Below, in pieces: positions 1 through 9,597 of a stretch of DNA of 52,454 nt (its first letter is position 1; each line of letters starts with the position of its first letter). The stretch is from Secundilactobacillus hailunensis. GTDB taxonomy: Bacteria > Bacillota > Bacilli > Lactobacillales > Lactobacillaceae. The notes under the pieces were generated by a model, which was given only the letters and a program-made list of their open reading frames with translations, was not told the origin of the DNA and made no database searches. The stretch is from NCBI RefSeq assembly GCF_005405185.1, contig NZ_BJDO01000015.1:1-52454 (forward strand). The letters are read 5' to 3'. The position numbers were made by a program, and so were the translations under genes.

Positions 1-72
1 TTTGCCCAACGCGTTCGCGACCTTTTGTCCCATCCTCAATGTATCAAAAAAGGAGCCAAAATACCGTCGCAT
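1..72 (-). CDS. 5' end of an unidentified gene, divergent from trp
   Basis: The first 24 codons of a minus-strand gene run off the left edge. ATG at 72-70 is preceded by AAGGGAG (complement of 78-84) five bases upstream, which is a good ribosome binding site. The visible peptide begins MRRYFGSFFDTLRMGQKVAN and is not recognised. TATACT (complement of 90-95) could be a -10 box but the spacing to the start is short. The gene would share the 73-130 region with the trp operon as a divergent promoter area. A plus-strand frame is also open here, so this call rests on the start signals only. Confidence 0.45.
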   Translation of the reverse strand, partial: MRRYFGSFFDTLRMGQKVANALGK

Positions 73-129
73 TTTGACTCCCTTATCTTAGTATATTTCA
101 GCAATATAACCGCAAAGGAGATCTTAATC

Positions 130-201
130 ATGACAAACTTCAATCAAACGCGATGGCAAAGCCTGTTAGCAGAAACATCTCAATCGACTGACACTAACTA
201 A
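130..201 (+). CDS. 23-residue ORF before trpD, possible leader peptide or remnant
   Basis: ATG at 130 follows AAAGGAG (113-119), a strong ribosome binding site, and encodes 23 residues with one Trp ([20 protein letters not shown] and three more). It stops 19 bases before trpD. No terminator hairpin or T-box is seen between it and trpD, so a classical attenuation leader is not supported. It could be a translated leader, or the start of a lost gene such as trpE or trpG. The same frame is open to the left edge, which may be chance. Confidence 0.4.
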   Translation: MTNFNQTRWQSLLAETSQSTDTN

Positions 202-220
202 CCTAATTGGAGGAATTACT

Positions 221-1252
221 ATGACCCAAATGACTATTGAAAATGCAATTACAAAAGTAGCAAACCGTACCGACTTAACCTTTGACGAAATGAACGACGT
301 GATGAACGAAATCATGGATGGCAAAGCCAACGACATTCAAATTTCCAGTTTACTCACTGCTTTAACCGTGAAGCACGAAACCGTTCAAGAAATTGCCGGT
401 GCTGCTAATTCTATGAGAGATCACGCTTTAACCTTTAAGGCTGGCGAACCGGTGCTTGAAATCGTTGGTACTGGTGGTGACCACGCCAACTCATTCAACA
501 TTTCAACCACTTCTTCACTAGTTGCCGCAGCGGCTGGTACCCCAGTTGCCAAGCACGGTAACCGAGCTGCTTCATCAAAATCCGGTGCCGCTGATGTCCT
601 TGAAGCCTTAGGCGTTAACATCAACGTCACACCAGAAGCCAGTGAAGACATCTTAAATCAAATTGGTATCTGTTTCTTATTCGCTCAGGAATATCACAAG
701 GCAATGCGCTTCGTTGCACCAGTTCGTAAGGCCCTTGGGATTCGGACCTTGTTCAACGTCCTTGGACCGCTGGCAAACCCAGCTCATGCCGGGATGCAGC
801 TCTTCGGCGTTTACGATGAAGCCTTACTCGAACCAATGGCACACGTACTCCACGCACTAGGCGTTAATAACGCATTAGTCATTCACGGTGACGATTGCCT
901 CGATGAAGCTTCAATCTCAGCACCAACCCATGTGGTTGAAGTTCGCGGCGATAACTTCAAGGCTTACACCATCACGCCAGAACAATTCGGTTTAAAGCGG
1001 GCTCAAAAACAGGATATCGTCGGTGGTACACCAGCAGACAATGCGCAAATCACCCGTGATATCTTAGCCGGTAAGAAAGGTGCTAAACGCGATATCGTCC
1101 TTCTCAACGCTGGCTTAGCGCTCTACACTGCTCATCCAGAGATGACCATCGAGCAAGCCGTTCAAAAGGCTGCTGAAGTGATCGATAACGGTTCAGCACA
1201 AGCTAAATTGGACGAACTCATCGATTTGACGAAAGGAGCACAAGTAGCATGA
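221..1252 (+). CDS. trpD: anthranilate phosphoribosyltransferase
   Basis: Joins anthranilate to PRPP, giving phosphoribosylanthranilate, the second step of tryptophan synthesis. At 343 residues it has the normal family length. The PRPP loop [14 protein letters not shown] is at about residues 83-96, and the [21 protein letters not shown] stretch follows at about 108. ATG at 221 is preceded by TTGGAGGA. It heads a tight operon with trpC, whose start overlaps its stop (ATGA). trpE and trpG, which would supply anthranilate, are not upstream in the window. Cytosolic. Family assignment is secure. Confidence 0.97.
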   Translation: MTQMTIENAITKVANRTDLTFDEMNDVMNEIMDGKANDIQISSLLTALTVKHETVQEIAGAANSMRDHALTFKAGEPVLEIVGTGGDHANSFNISTTSSLVAAAAGTPVAKHGNRAASSKSGAADVLEALGVNINVTPEASEDILNQIGICFLFAQEYHKAMRFVAPVRKALGIRTLFNVLGPLANPAHAGMQLFGVYDEALLEPMAHVLHALGVNNALVIHGDDCLDEASISAPTHVVEVRGDNFKAYTITPEQFGLKRAQKQDIVGGTPADNAQITRDILAGKKGAKRDIVLLNAGLALYTAHPEMTIEQAVQKAAEVIDNGSAQAKLDELIDLTKGAQVA

Positions 1253-2028
1253 TCTTAGACGACCTTGTGGCAGCAACTAAGCGCCGCATGAAACGTGAAC
1301 AATCAACGATCTCACTAGCAGAAATGCAAGCGAAAGCGGCCGCAACGCCGACGAAAGATCCGCAACTAGTTTATGACCGTTTCAATGCGCCTGGCATTCA
1401 TTTGATCGGTGAAGTCAAAAAAGCATCCCCTTCTAAGGGACTGATTGCCGAAAAATTCCCCTATCTAGAGATTGCTAAGGATTATGATCAGCACGGTGTC
1501 AGCGCCATTTCAGTACTCACCGAACCCGATTATTTCAAGGGTGACATTCACTATCTACAAGATATTGCAGCAGCGGTGAGTGTCCCCGTGTTACGCAAAG
1601 ACTTCGTGGTCGATCCTTACATGCTGTATCAGGCTAAAGCAGCCGGTGCCAGTATCGTCTTATTAATAGTAGCAATCCTCAGTGATCAGCAGCTGGAGGA
1701 TTACTTCAAACTGGCTCACGAGCTTGGCCTGGCAGCCTTAGTTGAGGCCCACGATGAACAAGAATTACAGCGGGCATTAGACGTTGGTGCAAAGTTGATT
1801 GGTGTTAACAATCGTGATCTAAGAACCTTCGATGTTTCACTCAACAACAGCATCAAGTTACGCAAACTGGTGCCAAATAACATCGCCTTTGTCGCTGAAT
1901 CTGGCATTCATACCAGAGACGACGTTAAGGTGATGGAAGCCAACCACATGAATGGTATCTTGATCGGTGAAGCCTTGATGACTGCACCGGATAAAGCTAA
2001 AAAAATTACGCAATTATTAGGAGTGTGA
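1249..2028 (+). CDS. trpC: indole-3-glycerol phosphate synthase
   Basis: Closes the ring of carboxyphenylamino-deoxyribulose phosphate to indole-3-glycerol phosphate. The protein is 259 residues and a single-domain TIM barrel, not fused to TrpF. Visible motifs are [13 protein letters not shown] (about 51-63), the [11 protein letters not shown] loop (about 88-98), [13 protein letters not shown] (about 114-126), [10 protein letters not shown] (about 184-193) and [11 protein letters not shown] near the end. Its ATG overlaps the trpD stop by four bases, which suggests translational coupling. Third in the trpDCFBA order. Confidence 0.97.
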   Translation: MILDDLVAATKRRMKREQSTISLAEMQAKAAATPTKDPQLVYDRFNAPGIHLIGEVKKASPSKGLIAEKFPYLEIAKDYDQHGVSAISVLTEPDYFKGDIHYLQDIAAAVSVPVLRKDFVVDPYMLYQAKAAGASIVLLIVAILSDQQLEDYFKLAHELGLAALVEAHDEQELQRALDVGAKLIGVNNRDLRTFDVSLNNSIKLRKLVPNNIAFVAESGIHTRDDVKVMEANHMNGILIGEALMTAPDKAKKITQLLGV

Positions 2029-2032
2029 TGAC

Positions 2033-2611
2033 ATGACGCAAATCAAAATCTGTGGGTTAATGCGAGAACAAGATACGCAAGCGATTAATGAAGTGCACCC
2101 AGATTTCGCTGGTTTTGTGTTTGCGAAAAGCCGTCGTCAGATTTCACTTGCTACTGCGTTAAAATTTCGTGAACTGATTGATGATGATATTCCAACTGCT
2201 GGGGTCTTCGTCAACGAACCCTTACAAAATATGTTAGACATCTACCACAGCGGTGCCATTCAAATCGTTCAGCTTCACGGCAATGAATCCGAAGAAACGG
2301 TTAAGGCGTTGAAACAGGCGGGTGCAACCGTCTTTCAAGTCTACAAACCCAATGCCAAAATTACCCCAACTGCAGCTGATTACGTGATGCTGGATAGTGG
2401 GAACGGTTCAGGGATCACCCTGGACTGGTCACGGGTGCCACAAGCCCCGCACCCCTTTATCCTTGCCGGCGGGCTCACCCCCGAAAACGTCACGGTCGCG
2501 ATTACCGCTGTTCATCCAGATGTCATCGATGTTTCCAGCGGTGTTGAAACTAACGGTCAAAAAGACGCCGACAAGATTCGCGCCATTGTTGCAACTACAC
2601 ATGCTAACTAA
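2033..2611 (+). CDS. trpF: phosphoribosylanthranilate isomerase
   Basis: Performs the Amadori rearrangement that gives the TrpC substrate. It is 192 residues, slightly short for the family but complete. The N-terminal KICGLMRE carries the catalytic Cys (about residue 7), [14 protein letters not shown] the phosphate region, and [13 protein letters not shown] the catalytic Asp region. [12 protein letters not shown] and [13 protein letters not shown] close the barrel. The start lies four bases after the trpC stop, with AGGAGTG upstream inside the end of trpC. Part of the trp operon. Confidence 0.96.
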   Translation: MTQIKICGLMREQDTQAINEVHPDFAGFVFAKSRRQISLATALKFRELIDDDIPTAGVFVNEPLQNMLDIYHSGAIQIVQLHGNESEETVKALKQAGATVFQVYKPNAKITPTAADYVMLDSGNGSGITLDWSRVPQAPHPFILAGGLTPENVTVAITAVHPDVIDVSSGVETNGQKDADKIRAIVATTHAN

Positions 2612-2628
2612 CGAAAGGAATTTATCAA

Positions 2629-3843
2629 ATGACTGAACTGAACTTAAACCTTAACAAAAACACTACCGGCCGTTACGGCGACTATGGTGGTCAATATATT
2701 CCAGAAACTCTGATGAACGAACTGGATCGCATGACCAAAGCTTATGAACATTACAAGAACGATCCAGAATTCAAGACCGAACTGCACGATCTGTTAGTGG
2801 ACTACGCTAACCGGCCTTCATTACTCTACTATGCTGAACGGATGACCAAAGATCTTGGCGGTGCACAGATTTACTTAAAGCGTGAAGATTTAAACCATAC
2901 TGGTGCCCACAAGATCAATAACGTGATCGGTCAAGCATTGCTGGCTAAGCACATGGGCAAGACCCGTTTGATTGCTGAAACCGGTGCCGGCCAACATGGT
3001 GTGGCTACTGCCACCATTGCTGCTTACTTCGGTATGGAATGTGAAGTCTTCATGGGTAAAAAGGATACTGACCGTCAAAAACTGAACGTTTACCGGATGG
3101 AATTGTTAGGTGCTAAGGTGCACCCCGTTACCAGTGGTTCAATGGTCTTAAAGGATGCCATCAACGCGGCGCTGCAAGACTGGACTAAACGGATCGACGA
3201 CACCTACTATTTGATGGGTTCAGCTACTGGTCCTCACCCATATCCATTAATGGTCCGGGATTTCCAAAGTGTCATTAGTCAAGAAGCTAAGACTCAACTC
3301 AAAGAAAAAACCGGCAAATTACCTGATATGGTGGTCGCTTGTGTGGGTGGCGGTTCAAACGCCATTGGTTCATTCGCCAACTTCATCGACGACCCAAGTG
3401 TTCAGCTGGTAGGCGCTGAAGCTGCTGGTAAAGGGGTTGAAACCGAACTGACTGCCGCCACTGTTGAACGGGGTTCTAACGGAATCTTCCACGGTATGAA
3501 GTCGATGTTCTTACAGAACAAGACCGGTCAGATCAACCCAGTCTATTCCATTTCAGCAGGTCTGGATTATCCAGGTGTCGGTCCAGAACATGCTTACTTG
3601 GCTAAAACTGGTCGTGCGCAATACGTTGGTATCACCGATGATGAAGCCGTTGACGCTTTTGAATACATTGCCAAAATGGAAGGTATCGTCGCCGCCATCG
3701 AAAGCTGTCATGCGGTGGCTTACGTTCGCAAGATTGCGCCAAAGATGCGCAAGGATCAAATTATTGTCTGCACCCTCTCAGGTCGGGGCGACAAAGATGT
3801 AGCATCGATTGCTAAATACAGAGGAGTGGATATTGATGACTAA
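2629..3843 (+). CDS. trpB: tryptophan synthase beta chain
   Basis: PLP enzyme that condenses indole with serine to make tryptophan, working as an alpha2-beta2 complex with TrpA. It is 404 residues and full length. The PLP lysine is in [11 protein letters not shown] (Lys95). The catalytic [12 protein letters not shown], the phosphate-binding loop [11 protein letters not shown] and the C-terminal TLSGRGDKD are all present. It is the TrpB1 type that pairs with TrpA. AAAGGAATT precedes the ATG at 2629. Its 3' end overlaps the trpA start by 8 bases. Confidence 0.98.
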   Translation: MTELNLNLNKNTTGRYGDYGGQYIPETLMNELDRMTKAYEHYKNDPEFKTELHDLLVDYANRPSLLYYAERMTKDLGGAQIYLKREDLNHTGAHKINNVIGQALLAKHMGKTRLIAETGAGQHGVATATIAAYFGMECEVFMGKKDTDRQKLNVYRMELLGAKVHPVTSGSMVLKDAINAALQDWTKRIDDTYYLMGSATGPHPYPLMVRDFQSVISQEAKTQLKEKTGKLPDMVVACVGGGSNAIGSFANFIDDPSVQLVGAEAAGKGVETELTAATVERGSNGIFHGMKSMFLQNKTGQINPVYSISAGLDYPGVGPEHAYLAKTGRAQYVGITDDEAVDAFEYIAKMEGIVAAIESCHAVAYVRKIAPKMRKDQIIVCTLSGRGDKDVASIAKYRGVDIDD

Positions 3844-4627
3844 ACTAACAGACGCTTTTAAAAACAAGAAGGCTTTCATTCCGTTCATTGCAGCTAATGA
3901 TCCGGACTTTGAAGGTACTGTCAACAACGTGGTCGCACTGGCTAAAGGCGGTGCAGATATTGTTGAAATCGGGATTCCATTTTCAGACCCGATTGCTGAT
4001 GGCCCCGTCATTCAGGCTGCCGATATTCGTGCCTTAAAAGCTGATCCGGATTTACCAATGGACACGATCTTCGACATCGTCAAAGCCATTCGCCAGCAGA
4101 CCGATGTCCCGCTAGTCTTTTTAACCTACTTAAACATCGTCTTCCAATACGGCTACGAAGCCTTCACTGCTCGTTGTGAGGAGTTAGGTATTTATGGTTT
4201 AGTCATTCCTGATATGCCATTGGAAGAACGCGGTGAACTGGAACCAGCTGCTAAAAAACACAACGTTGACTTAATTCCATTAGTCACCCCAGTTTCCGGT
4301 GACCGGATCGAAAAAATCGCTAAAGCAGCTACCGGCTTCATCTACGTGGTTTCTTCATTAGGCGTCACTGGTGAACGCAGTGAATTCGCTAACGACCTTT
4401 CAGAACTGGTTACGCGGATTCGTAAAGTGACCGACGTCCCAACTGCCATTGGTTTTGGGATCCATACCCCAGAGCAAGCCACCGAAATGGCGCAAATCGC
4501 TGATGGTGCCATCGTTGGTAGTGCCTGCGTCAACATTGTCGCCGAATACGGCAAACAGGCACCCACTAAATTATTGGACTACACCAAACAAATGAAAAAA
4601 GCAGTCAATGCCCATCCAGTGAGATAG
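3836..4627 (+). CDS. trpA: tryptophan synthase alpha chain
   Basis: Splits indole-3-glycerol phosphate to indole and glyceraldehyde-3-phosphate and channels indole to TrpB. The chosen ATG at 3836 follows GAGGAG and gives 263 residues starting [20 protein letters not shown], as in the family; an upstream ATG at 3809 lies inside trpB and adds unrelated residues. The catalytic Glu is in [16 protein letters not shown] (Glu44) with the Asp at about 55. The phosphate loop GFGIHTPEQ is present. Last gene of the operon, followed by a clear terminator. Confidence 0.97.
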   Translation: MTKLTDAFKNKKAFIPFIAANDPDFEGTVNNVVALAKGGADIVEIGIPFSDPIADGPVIQAADIRALKADPDLPMDTIFDIVKAIRQQTDVPLVFLTYLNIVFQYGYEAFTARCEELGIYGLVIPDMPLEERGELEPAAKKHNVDLIPLVTPVSGDRIEKIAKAATGFIYVVSSLGVTGERSEFANDLSELVTRIRKVTDVPTAIGFGIHTPEQATEMAQIADGAIVGSACVNIVAEYGKQAPTKLLDYTKQMKKAVNAHPVR

Positions 4628-4640
4628 ACAGGCTGCTAAC

Positions 4641-4695
4641 AAAAACAGGTAACACGTCTCCCTTTAGTCGGGAAAGTGATACCTGTTTTTGTTTG
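4641..4695 (+). terminator. trp operon terminator
   Basis: AAAAACAGGTA (4641-4651) pairs with TACCTGTTTTT (4680-4690), followed by GTTTG. The 28-base interior can form an additional short TCCC/GGGA helix. It lies 14 bases after the trpA stop. Confidence 0.9.
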
Positions 4696-5048
4696 ATAAT
4701 TTAAGTGCTTTGACCATTATTGCTAGTCAAACTTCAAAAACCCCAAATTCTAAAACGGGCTTGGGGACTTCTGATACTTGATGAGTTGCATAATTGTCAC
4801 AACATCATAGAATTAAACAGAAATAAAATTTTGATTCATCAATAAAGCAGATAATACTTTTTTTAAGCTGATAATAAGCGATTTTAAACCACTACTAAGC
4901 CAGTTTACGCCCTATCACGCATTCACTAAGCCTTTAAAGAAAAGCCATCATTTTCAAAAAAAGTTGTCAAAATCAAGTCTTTTCTGTTGTATTTGCAAGC
5001 ATATACTGTTATTCTACAGATGATTTTTATTTGGAGGAGGGGAACCTT
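4696..5048. other. AT-rich intergenic region with a small minus-oriented hairpin
   Basis: There is no convincing gene in these 350 bases. CCCCAA (4741-4746) pairs with TTGGGG (4761-4766), and on the minus strand the hairpin is followed by TTTTT, so it looks like a terminator for a minus-strand transcript, although no ORF upstream on that strand is credible. A second small repeat, TTTGAC/GTCAAA, is at 4709-4731. The right half is the promoter region of the MarR gene; TATACT near 5002-5007 may be its -10. Confidence 0.4.
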
Positions 5049-5477
5049 ATGTACACGAAAACAACTTCTAGCTTAATTCATTATATTGCGAGTTTTGAGA
5101 CACAGCACTTGAACCAAAAATTACGTTTATTGGATCTGAATACCGATCAAGCACGCACCATCAACTTTATCGCCAGTCACCCCGATAGCATGCAACGCGA
5201 TGTTGCCCACTATCTGCATCGACAAGAGGCCAGCGTCACCAACTTATTAAAAGGTTTAGTCCGTCGTAACCTAGTCGTCCGCACGATCCCAGTTGAAAAC
5301 GAACGAACCAAGTTACTGTCCCTAACGCAAGCTGGCAACGACCTAGTCAAAAAGATCCAAACAAGCTTCACGCAAATTAATGCAACGCTAGAAGATCCTT
5401 TGTCAGACGCTGACGCTACCAAATTAACCGAATTGCTCTACGTCGTTCAAAAACAACTTGATAAATCTCAAGAATAG
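5049..5477 (+). CDS. MarR-family transcriptional regulator
   Basis: A 142-residue winged-helix protein. The helix-turn-helix covers roughly residues 40-70 (FIASHPDSMQRDVAHYLHRQ then EASVTNLLKGLVRRNLV), followed by a wing with VENERTKLLSLTQAG. The ATG at 5049 is chosen because GGAGGAGGGG sits directly upstream; an in-frame TTG at 5031 overlaps that ribosome site and is unlikely. It is monocistronic, with its own terminator, and converges on the maltose operon. No divergent or downstream target is apparent, so its effector and regulon are unknown. Confidence 0.92.
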   Translation: MYTKTTSSLIHYIASFETQHLNQKLRLLDLNTDQARTINFIASHPDSMQRDVAHYLHRQEASVTNLLKGLVRRNLVVRTIPVENERTKLLSLTQAGNDLVKKIQTSFTQINATLEDPLSDADATKLTELLYVVQKQLDKSQE

Positions 5478-5535
5478 TTCACTGCACTTATTACTGATTA
5501 ATTAACACTCAATATTCGACAAATTTTTAACGTCA

Positions 5536-5580
5536 AAAGGGCTTCATTCCAGCTAAGCACTGGAATGAAGCCCTTTATTC
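5536..5580. terminator. bidirectional terminator between the MarR gene and maltose phosphorylase
   Basis: A perfect 17-bp stem (5536-5552 with 5560-5576) with a 7-base loop CTAAGCA. It is flanked by T-rich sequence on the right and TTTTGACG on the minus side, so it can serve both convergent genes. Confidence 0.9.
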
Positions 5581-5638
5581 TATCCTATTTGATCTGCCAG
5601 ATTAGTTAGGTCTAACATGATCAAATCTATTTCTAACG

Positions 5639-7891
5639 TTAAAGCTGTTTCTTTTCACCATTTAATTCAACTTCAATTGGATCACCTGACAACAGTGTTA
5701 ATTTGGCACCATCACCATCCACGTGAACTTGAATTGAACGGCCGCGGAACAATACCCGGAACTGGTAACTTGTCCACTTCTTTGGTAAGAACGGCTTGAA
5801 GTGCAACTGGTCATCGTGAACCCGCATCCCTGCGAACCCTTGCACGATAGCTAACCAGCTACCAGTCATGGAAGTAATGTGCAGCCCATCGTCGGTATCG
5901 TTGTTGTAGTCGTCTAGATCCAAACGCGCCGTCCGTTCGTACATCTCAACGGCCTTATCTTCATAATGCAGATCAGCGGCTAAGATTGAATGAATGGCAG
6001 CGGACAGACTTGATTCGTGCACCGTCAATGGTTCGTAGAAGTCAAAGTTAGCCTTCTTTTGTGCCGGCGTAAAGTCATCGATAAAGTCCCAGATACCTTG
6101 CAGGACATCACCTTGCTTAATGTAAGGTGACCGCAAAATGTGATCCCATGACCAGTGTTGATTAATTGGTAATTGGTCGGCTGGAATCGATGAAACCGGC
6201 TTGATATCCTTGTCCAAGAACCCATCATGCTGTACAAAGATACCGAGTTTCTTATCTGCTGGCAGATACATCCGGTCGACGATATCTTGCCACTGCTTCT
6301 TTTCAGCATCGGAGACATTAAGTTTTTGAGCAACCTCATCGGAGACTTCGCCCAAAATCTGCAGGGTATAGCGCAGTGTCCACTGTGCCAAATAGTTCGT
6401 GTACCAGTTATTATCAACGTTGTTTTCGTATTCGTCAGGACCAGTAACACCATGGATCATGTACTTTTGGTTACGTTCGCTAAAGTGGACTCGATCAGCC
6501 CAGAAGCGAGAAATCTCGGTCAGAACCTTGCTGCCTTCGTTAAGCACGTAGCTCTTATCGCCGGTATAACGGGTGTAGTTAAAGATAGCAAAGGCAATAT
6601 CGCCATTCCGATGAATTTCTTCAAACGTAATTTCCCATTCGTTATGACATTCGATCCCATCGAAGGTCACCATTGGGAATAAGGCCCCTTTGAGTCCTTG
6701 TTCGCGGGCGTTATGGTAAGCACCGTCCAATTGCTGGTAACGATACATCAGCAAGTTACGGGTGACCTTTGGATCAGTGATTCCCAGATAAACGGGAACC
6801 GCGAAAGCTTCAGTATCCCAGTAAGTCGCACCACCGTACTTTTCACCGGTAAAGCCTTTAGGACCAATGTTTAGACGGCTATCTTCACCGTAGTAGGTTG
6901 AAAATAGCTGGTAGAGATTGAAACGAATCCCCTGCTGTGCGCCGGTATCGCCTTCAATTTCAACATCGGACTTTTCCCAACGATCTGCCCAGATCTGAGC
7001 GTGCTTAGCAAATAGATCATCGTAAGAAATAGCAGTTACGTGCGCACTCAGCTTGTCCATTGCGCTTTCCAGTTCAGCTTGGGTCTGATAATCACGGGAA
7101 GTCAAAACAACAACTCGCTTAACCAATTGCGTGCTGGCTTTAGGAGCCAGATCACCGCTGAATTGGTTAACAACTTCTTCTTTACTGTTATTTTTAACAG
7201 CATCAGCTGGGAAGTCGGCTACGTTGGTCATCTTCATGCCAACTGTGAACCGTGGCGTGCCAAATGGATTTTCCTTCGTAATGGCTACGATTGAACCAGT
7301 ATCAGCTGTTGCGTTAGTTTTCAAGATATCCCAGAAGCGTTCATCATAGTTGGCATCTTCATTTTGCACATCCGCGTCTAAGGCTGACTTAAACGTCACG
7401 TGGACTGATAGGTCGCCTTGGTTAGTCACTGTTAAGCGAATTGCTGACAGTTCTTTTTGTGCGGCACTAATGAACCGTTCAAACTTGAAACCAACCTTTT
7501 GAGCACCCTTGATCACTGTAAATGAACGGGTCAGGCGTGACTGCTTCATATCCAGATCCATCTCAAAGTCAGTGAAGGTATCGGTTGCCAGATCAATGGG
7601 TTCGCCGTTGATCAGCACGTTTAACTTAATGAAGTTGATTGCGTTGATCACCTTGCCAAAGTATTTCGGATAACCATTTTTCCACCAGCCGACCCGGGTC
7701 TTATCTGGGAACCAGACACCGCCAAGGTAGATTCCTTGCAGTGTGTCACCCGAATAATCTTCTTCAAAGAAACCGCGCATCCCCATATTGCCATTACCGA
7801 GACTGGTCATGGATTCTTGAAGCCGTTTGTTCTCCGGTTTTAATTCATGCGTGATAACGTGCCACGGTGTCACTTCAAACGTTCTTTTCAT
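5639..7891 (-). CDS. maltose phosphorylase (GH65)
   Basis: Cleaves maltose with phosphate to beta-glucose-1-phosphate and glucose in the cytosol. The 750 residues span the GH65 beta-sandwich N-domain, the (alpha/alpha)6 catalytic barrel and a C-terminal beta-sheet. The catalytic acid is expected in GVTGPDEYENNVDNN, and the phosphate-binding HESSLSAAIHSI follows. The start MKRTFEVTPW matches the family; two upstream ATGs at 7903 and 7900 lie too close to the AAGGA site. It follows the permease gene on the same strand. No beta-phosphoglucomutase gene is in the window, so that partner must be elsewhere. Kojibiose or trehalose phosphorylase is less likely but not excluded by sequence alone. Confidence 0.93.
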   Translation of the reverse strand: MKRTFEVTPWHVITHELKPENKRLQESMTSLGNGNMGMRGFFEEDYSGDTLQGIYLGGVWFPDKTRVGWWKNGYPKYFGKVINAINFIKLNVLINGEPIDLATDTFTDFEMDLDMKQSRLTRSFTVIKGAQKVGFKFERFISAAQKELSAIRLTVTNQGDLSVHVTFKSALDADVQNEDANYDERFWDILKTNATADTGSIVAITKENPFGTPRFTVGMKMTNVADFPADAVKNNSKEEVVNQFSGDLAPKASTQLVKRVVVLTSRDYQTQAELESAMDKLSAHVTAISYDDLFAKHAQIWADRWEKSDVEIEGDTGAQQGIRFNLYQLFSTYYGEDSRLNIGPKGFTGEKYGGATYWDTEAFAVPVYLGITDPKVTRNLLMYRYQQLDGAYHNAREQGLKGALFPMVTFDGIECHNEWEITFEEIHRNGDIAFAIFNYTRYTGDKSYVLNEGSKVLTEISRFWADRVHFSERNQKYMIHGVTGPDEYENNVDNNWYTNYLAQWTLRYTLQILGEVSDEVAQKLNVSDAEKKQWQDIVDRMYLPADKKLGIFVQHDGFLDKDIKPVSSIPADQLPINQHWSWDHILRSPYIKQGDVLQGIWDFIDDFTPAQKKANFDFYEPLTVHESSLSAAIHSILAADLHYEDKAVEMYERTARLDLDDYNNDTDDGLHITSMTGSWLAIVQGFAGMRVHDDQLHFKPFLPKKWTSYQFRVLFRGRSIQVHVDGDGAKLTLLSGDPIEVELNGEKKQL

Positions 7892-7943
7892 ATTGATCAT
7901 CATTCCTTTTTAGTGTTTGTTCATTGCGGTCAAAGTCGTCTAA

Positions 7944-9314
7944 CTAAGCTTTTCGTGCCCAAACTTCTTTGACAATACCGACTGATAAAGCACCCAGTGC
8001 CAAGAAGATACCTGATAATAGCAGCATTGTTGGCATGTGTGAACCTAACAGTGGGAAGATGGCGAAGCTGGCCAGGGAAGCTACGATTTGTGGTAAGCAA
8101 ATTGAACTGTTGAACAAGCCCAAGTAAGTCCCCATGTTGGCAGAATCGGTAATCGCATTGGTCAAGAAAGTGAATGGGAAAGCGTTCATTGCAGCCCAAG
8201 CACAACCGATCAAAATAAAGGAAATCAGTAAGGTGTACTTATCGTGAATAAAGTAGATGGAACCAAACCCAATGGCACCCATAACCAAACTTGCTGAGTA
8301 GAAAGCCTTGTGATGTGTGTTACCGACCCGTGATAAGACTAAGGCCCAGATAACAGCGGCGATTGATTGTACGGCAGACATCACACCATACCAGTTACCG
8401 GCTGCTTGATAGCCAGCACTAGTTGGGTTAGTGACACCCCAAACGTTAGAAGCAATGGCACCAGTAGAATAAGTCCAGAGGTACTGGAAGCCCATCCAGC
8501 AGAAGAATTGCACAACGGAAACTGTCCAGAAGACTTTAGGAGCTGTCTTCAATGCTTCAAACATACCCTTACGTTTTTCGTTTTTATCAATCCCATGATA
8601 CTTAGCGTAAGTCACTGGATCGTATTCCTTAACGCGGAAAACAGTCAGTAAGCAGCAAAGTAACAGGATAATCGCACCAGCGTAAAATGACCAAACAACG
8701 GAATTTGGAACAGTCCCTTTTTTAGCGGTGTTGGCAATTCCCAATGCAGTCAAAGCAAATGGGAAGATGCTGGCTAATAAGGCACCGGCGTTAGAACTGA
8801 AACTTTGGATCGAATAAGCAAAGCCCTTTTGTTTCTCGTTAACCATGTCACCAACCATCATCTTGAATGGCTGCATCGCAATGTTAGAAGAAACATCCAT
8901 GAACAGTAAGGCAATTGCACCGAACCATAAGGCGGCCAGTGAACCAAAACCAAAGCCAAAACTACCGGCATTTGGCAAGAGGAACATAACGACCATGGCG
9001 ATAACGGCCCCAATCAGCAGATAAGGGATCCGACGGCCAAGTCTTGGGATCCAAGTCCGGTCAGAAAAGTGACCCACTAATGGCTGAACGATCATCCCAG
9101 CCAATGGTGGTAAGATAAAGAACCAGCCTAAATTGTTAGGATCGGCTCCAATGGTCTGGAAGATCCGGCCCATGTTCGTACTTTGCAGTTGAAAGGCCAT
9201 TTGAACGCCTAAGAACCCAAAGTTGATCAAAAATATAGTTGACGACGGTAACGTTGGCAGCAGATCTTTTTTAGGTGTTTCTGCTGTTGGCGTTGAAGCA
9301 GTTGTATCTGACAT
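7944..9314 (-). CDS. MFS sugar permease, probably for maltose
   Basis: A 456-residue, 12-helix transporter of the glycoside-cation symporter/SUC type, with a hydrophilic N-terminus of about 25 residues and the loop GHFSDRTWIPRLGRRIPYLL after helix 2, typical of this group. The start at 9314 follows AAGGAGGATAAAT. It lies directly upstream of the maltose phosphorylase and downstream of a LacI regulator, which supports maltose as substrate by context rather than by a sequence motif. Its promoter carries three operator-like palindromes. Confidence 0.9.
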   Translation of the reverse strand: MSDTTASTPTAETPKKDLLPTLPSSTIFLINFGFLGVQMAFQLQSTNMGRIFQTIGADPNNLGWFFILPPLAGMIVQPLVGHFSDRTWIPRLGRRIPYLLIGAVIAMVVMFLLPNAGSFGFGFGSLAALWFGAIALLFMDVSSNIAMQPFKMMVGDMVNEKQKGFAYSIQSFSSNAGALLASIFPFALTALGIANTAKKGTVPNSVVWSFYAGAIILLLCCLLTVFRVKEYDPVTYAKYHGIDKNEKRKGMFEALKTAPKVFWTVSVVQFFCWMGFQYLWTYSTGAIASNVWGVTNPTSAGYQAAGNWYGVMSAVQSIAAVIWALVLSRVGNTHHKAFYSASLVMGAIGFGSIYFIHDKYTLLISFILIGCAWAAMNAFPFTFLTNAITDSANMGTYLGLFNSSICLPQIVASLASFAIFPLLGSHMPTMLLLSGIFLALGALSVGIVKEVWARKA

Positions 9315-9351
9315 ATTTATCCTCCTTACAGGATTGAACAAAGATTAATAA

Positions 9352-9369
9352 TTGCAAACGCTTTCGCAA
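9352..9369 (-). promoter_or_regulatory. cre-like operator downstream of the permease promoter
   Basis: The near-palindrome TTGCAAACGCTTTCGCAA resembles catabolite-responsive elements bound by CcpA, with the central CG and flanking TGnnA features. It lies between the -10 box and the permease start, where binding would block transcription. A LacI-paralogue site is also possible. Confidence 0.65.
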
Positions 9370-9373
9370 ATAT

Positions 9374-9412
9374 ATTATGCAACCGTTTGCACCATAATGC
9401 AACCGGTTGCAT
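9374..9412 (-). promoter_or_regulatory. maltose operon promoter overlapped by two LacI-type operators
   Basis: On the minus strand TTGCAT (complement of 9397-9402), 17 bases and CATAAT (complement of 9374-9379) form a promoter for the permease and maltose phosphorylase. The perfect palindrome ATGCAACCGGTTGCAT (9397-9412) covers the -35 and the related TGCAACCGTTTGCA (9378-9391) covers the -10. Their centres are 20 bp apart, about two helical turns. These are the natural targets of the adjacent LacI-family regulator. Confidence 0.75.
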
Positions 9413-9456
9413 TGATTTTTTTAAAAAAAGTGTACCAAAACTTAATAGATTTCAGA

Positions 9457-9520
9457 ATTTAACCCCAATTAGACTGCTTTCGGCAAATTTTGTCGAAATT
9501 AGGTTTAATTGGGGTTAAAT
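9457..9520. repeat. 15-bp perfect inverted repeat between lacI and the permease gene
   Basis: ATTTAACCCCAATTA (9457-9471) is the exact reverse complement of 9506-9520. The 34-base interior contains an imperfect palindrome around TTCGGCAAATTTTGTCGAA. It lies about 80 bases past the lacI stop on the minus strand and is not followed by a T-tract, so it is a poor terminator. It could be a regulatory site or a remnant of a small mobile repeat. Confidence 0.6.
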
Positions 9521-9597
9521 GACCGAAATTTGAATTTCAGCACACGCTTAGACTATATTGAAGTATTAAAATGGCCATTTCCTGATGATCATCAGCA

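Noticed and set aside
73-220. T-box or trp attenuator before trpD
   Set aside because: No T-box core sequence, no terminator hairpin and only a single Trp codon are seen.
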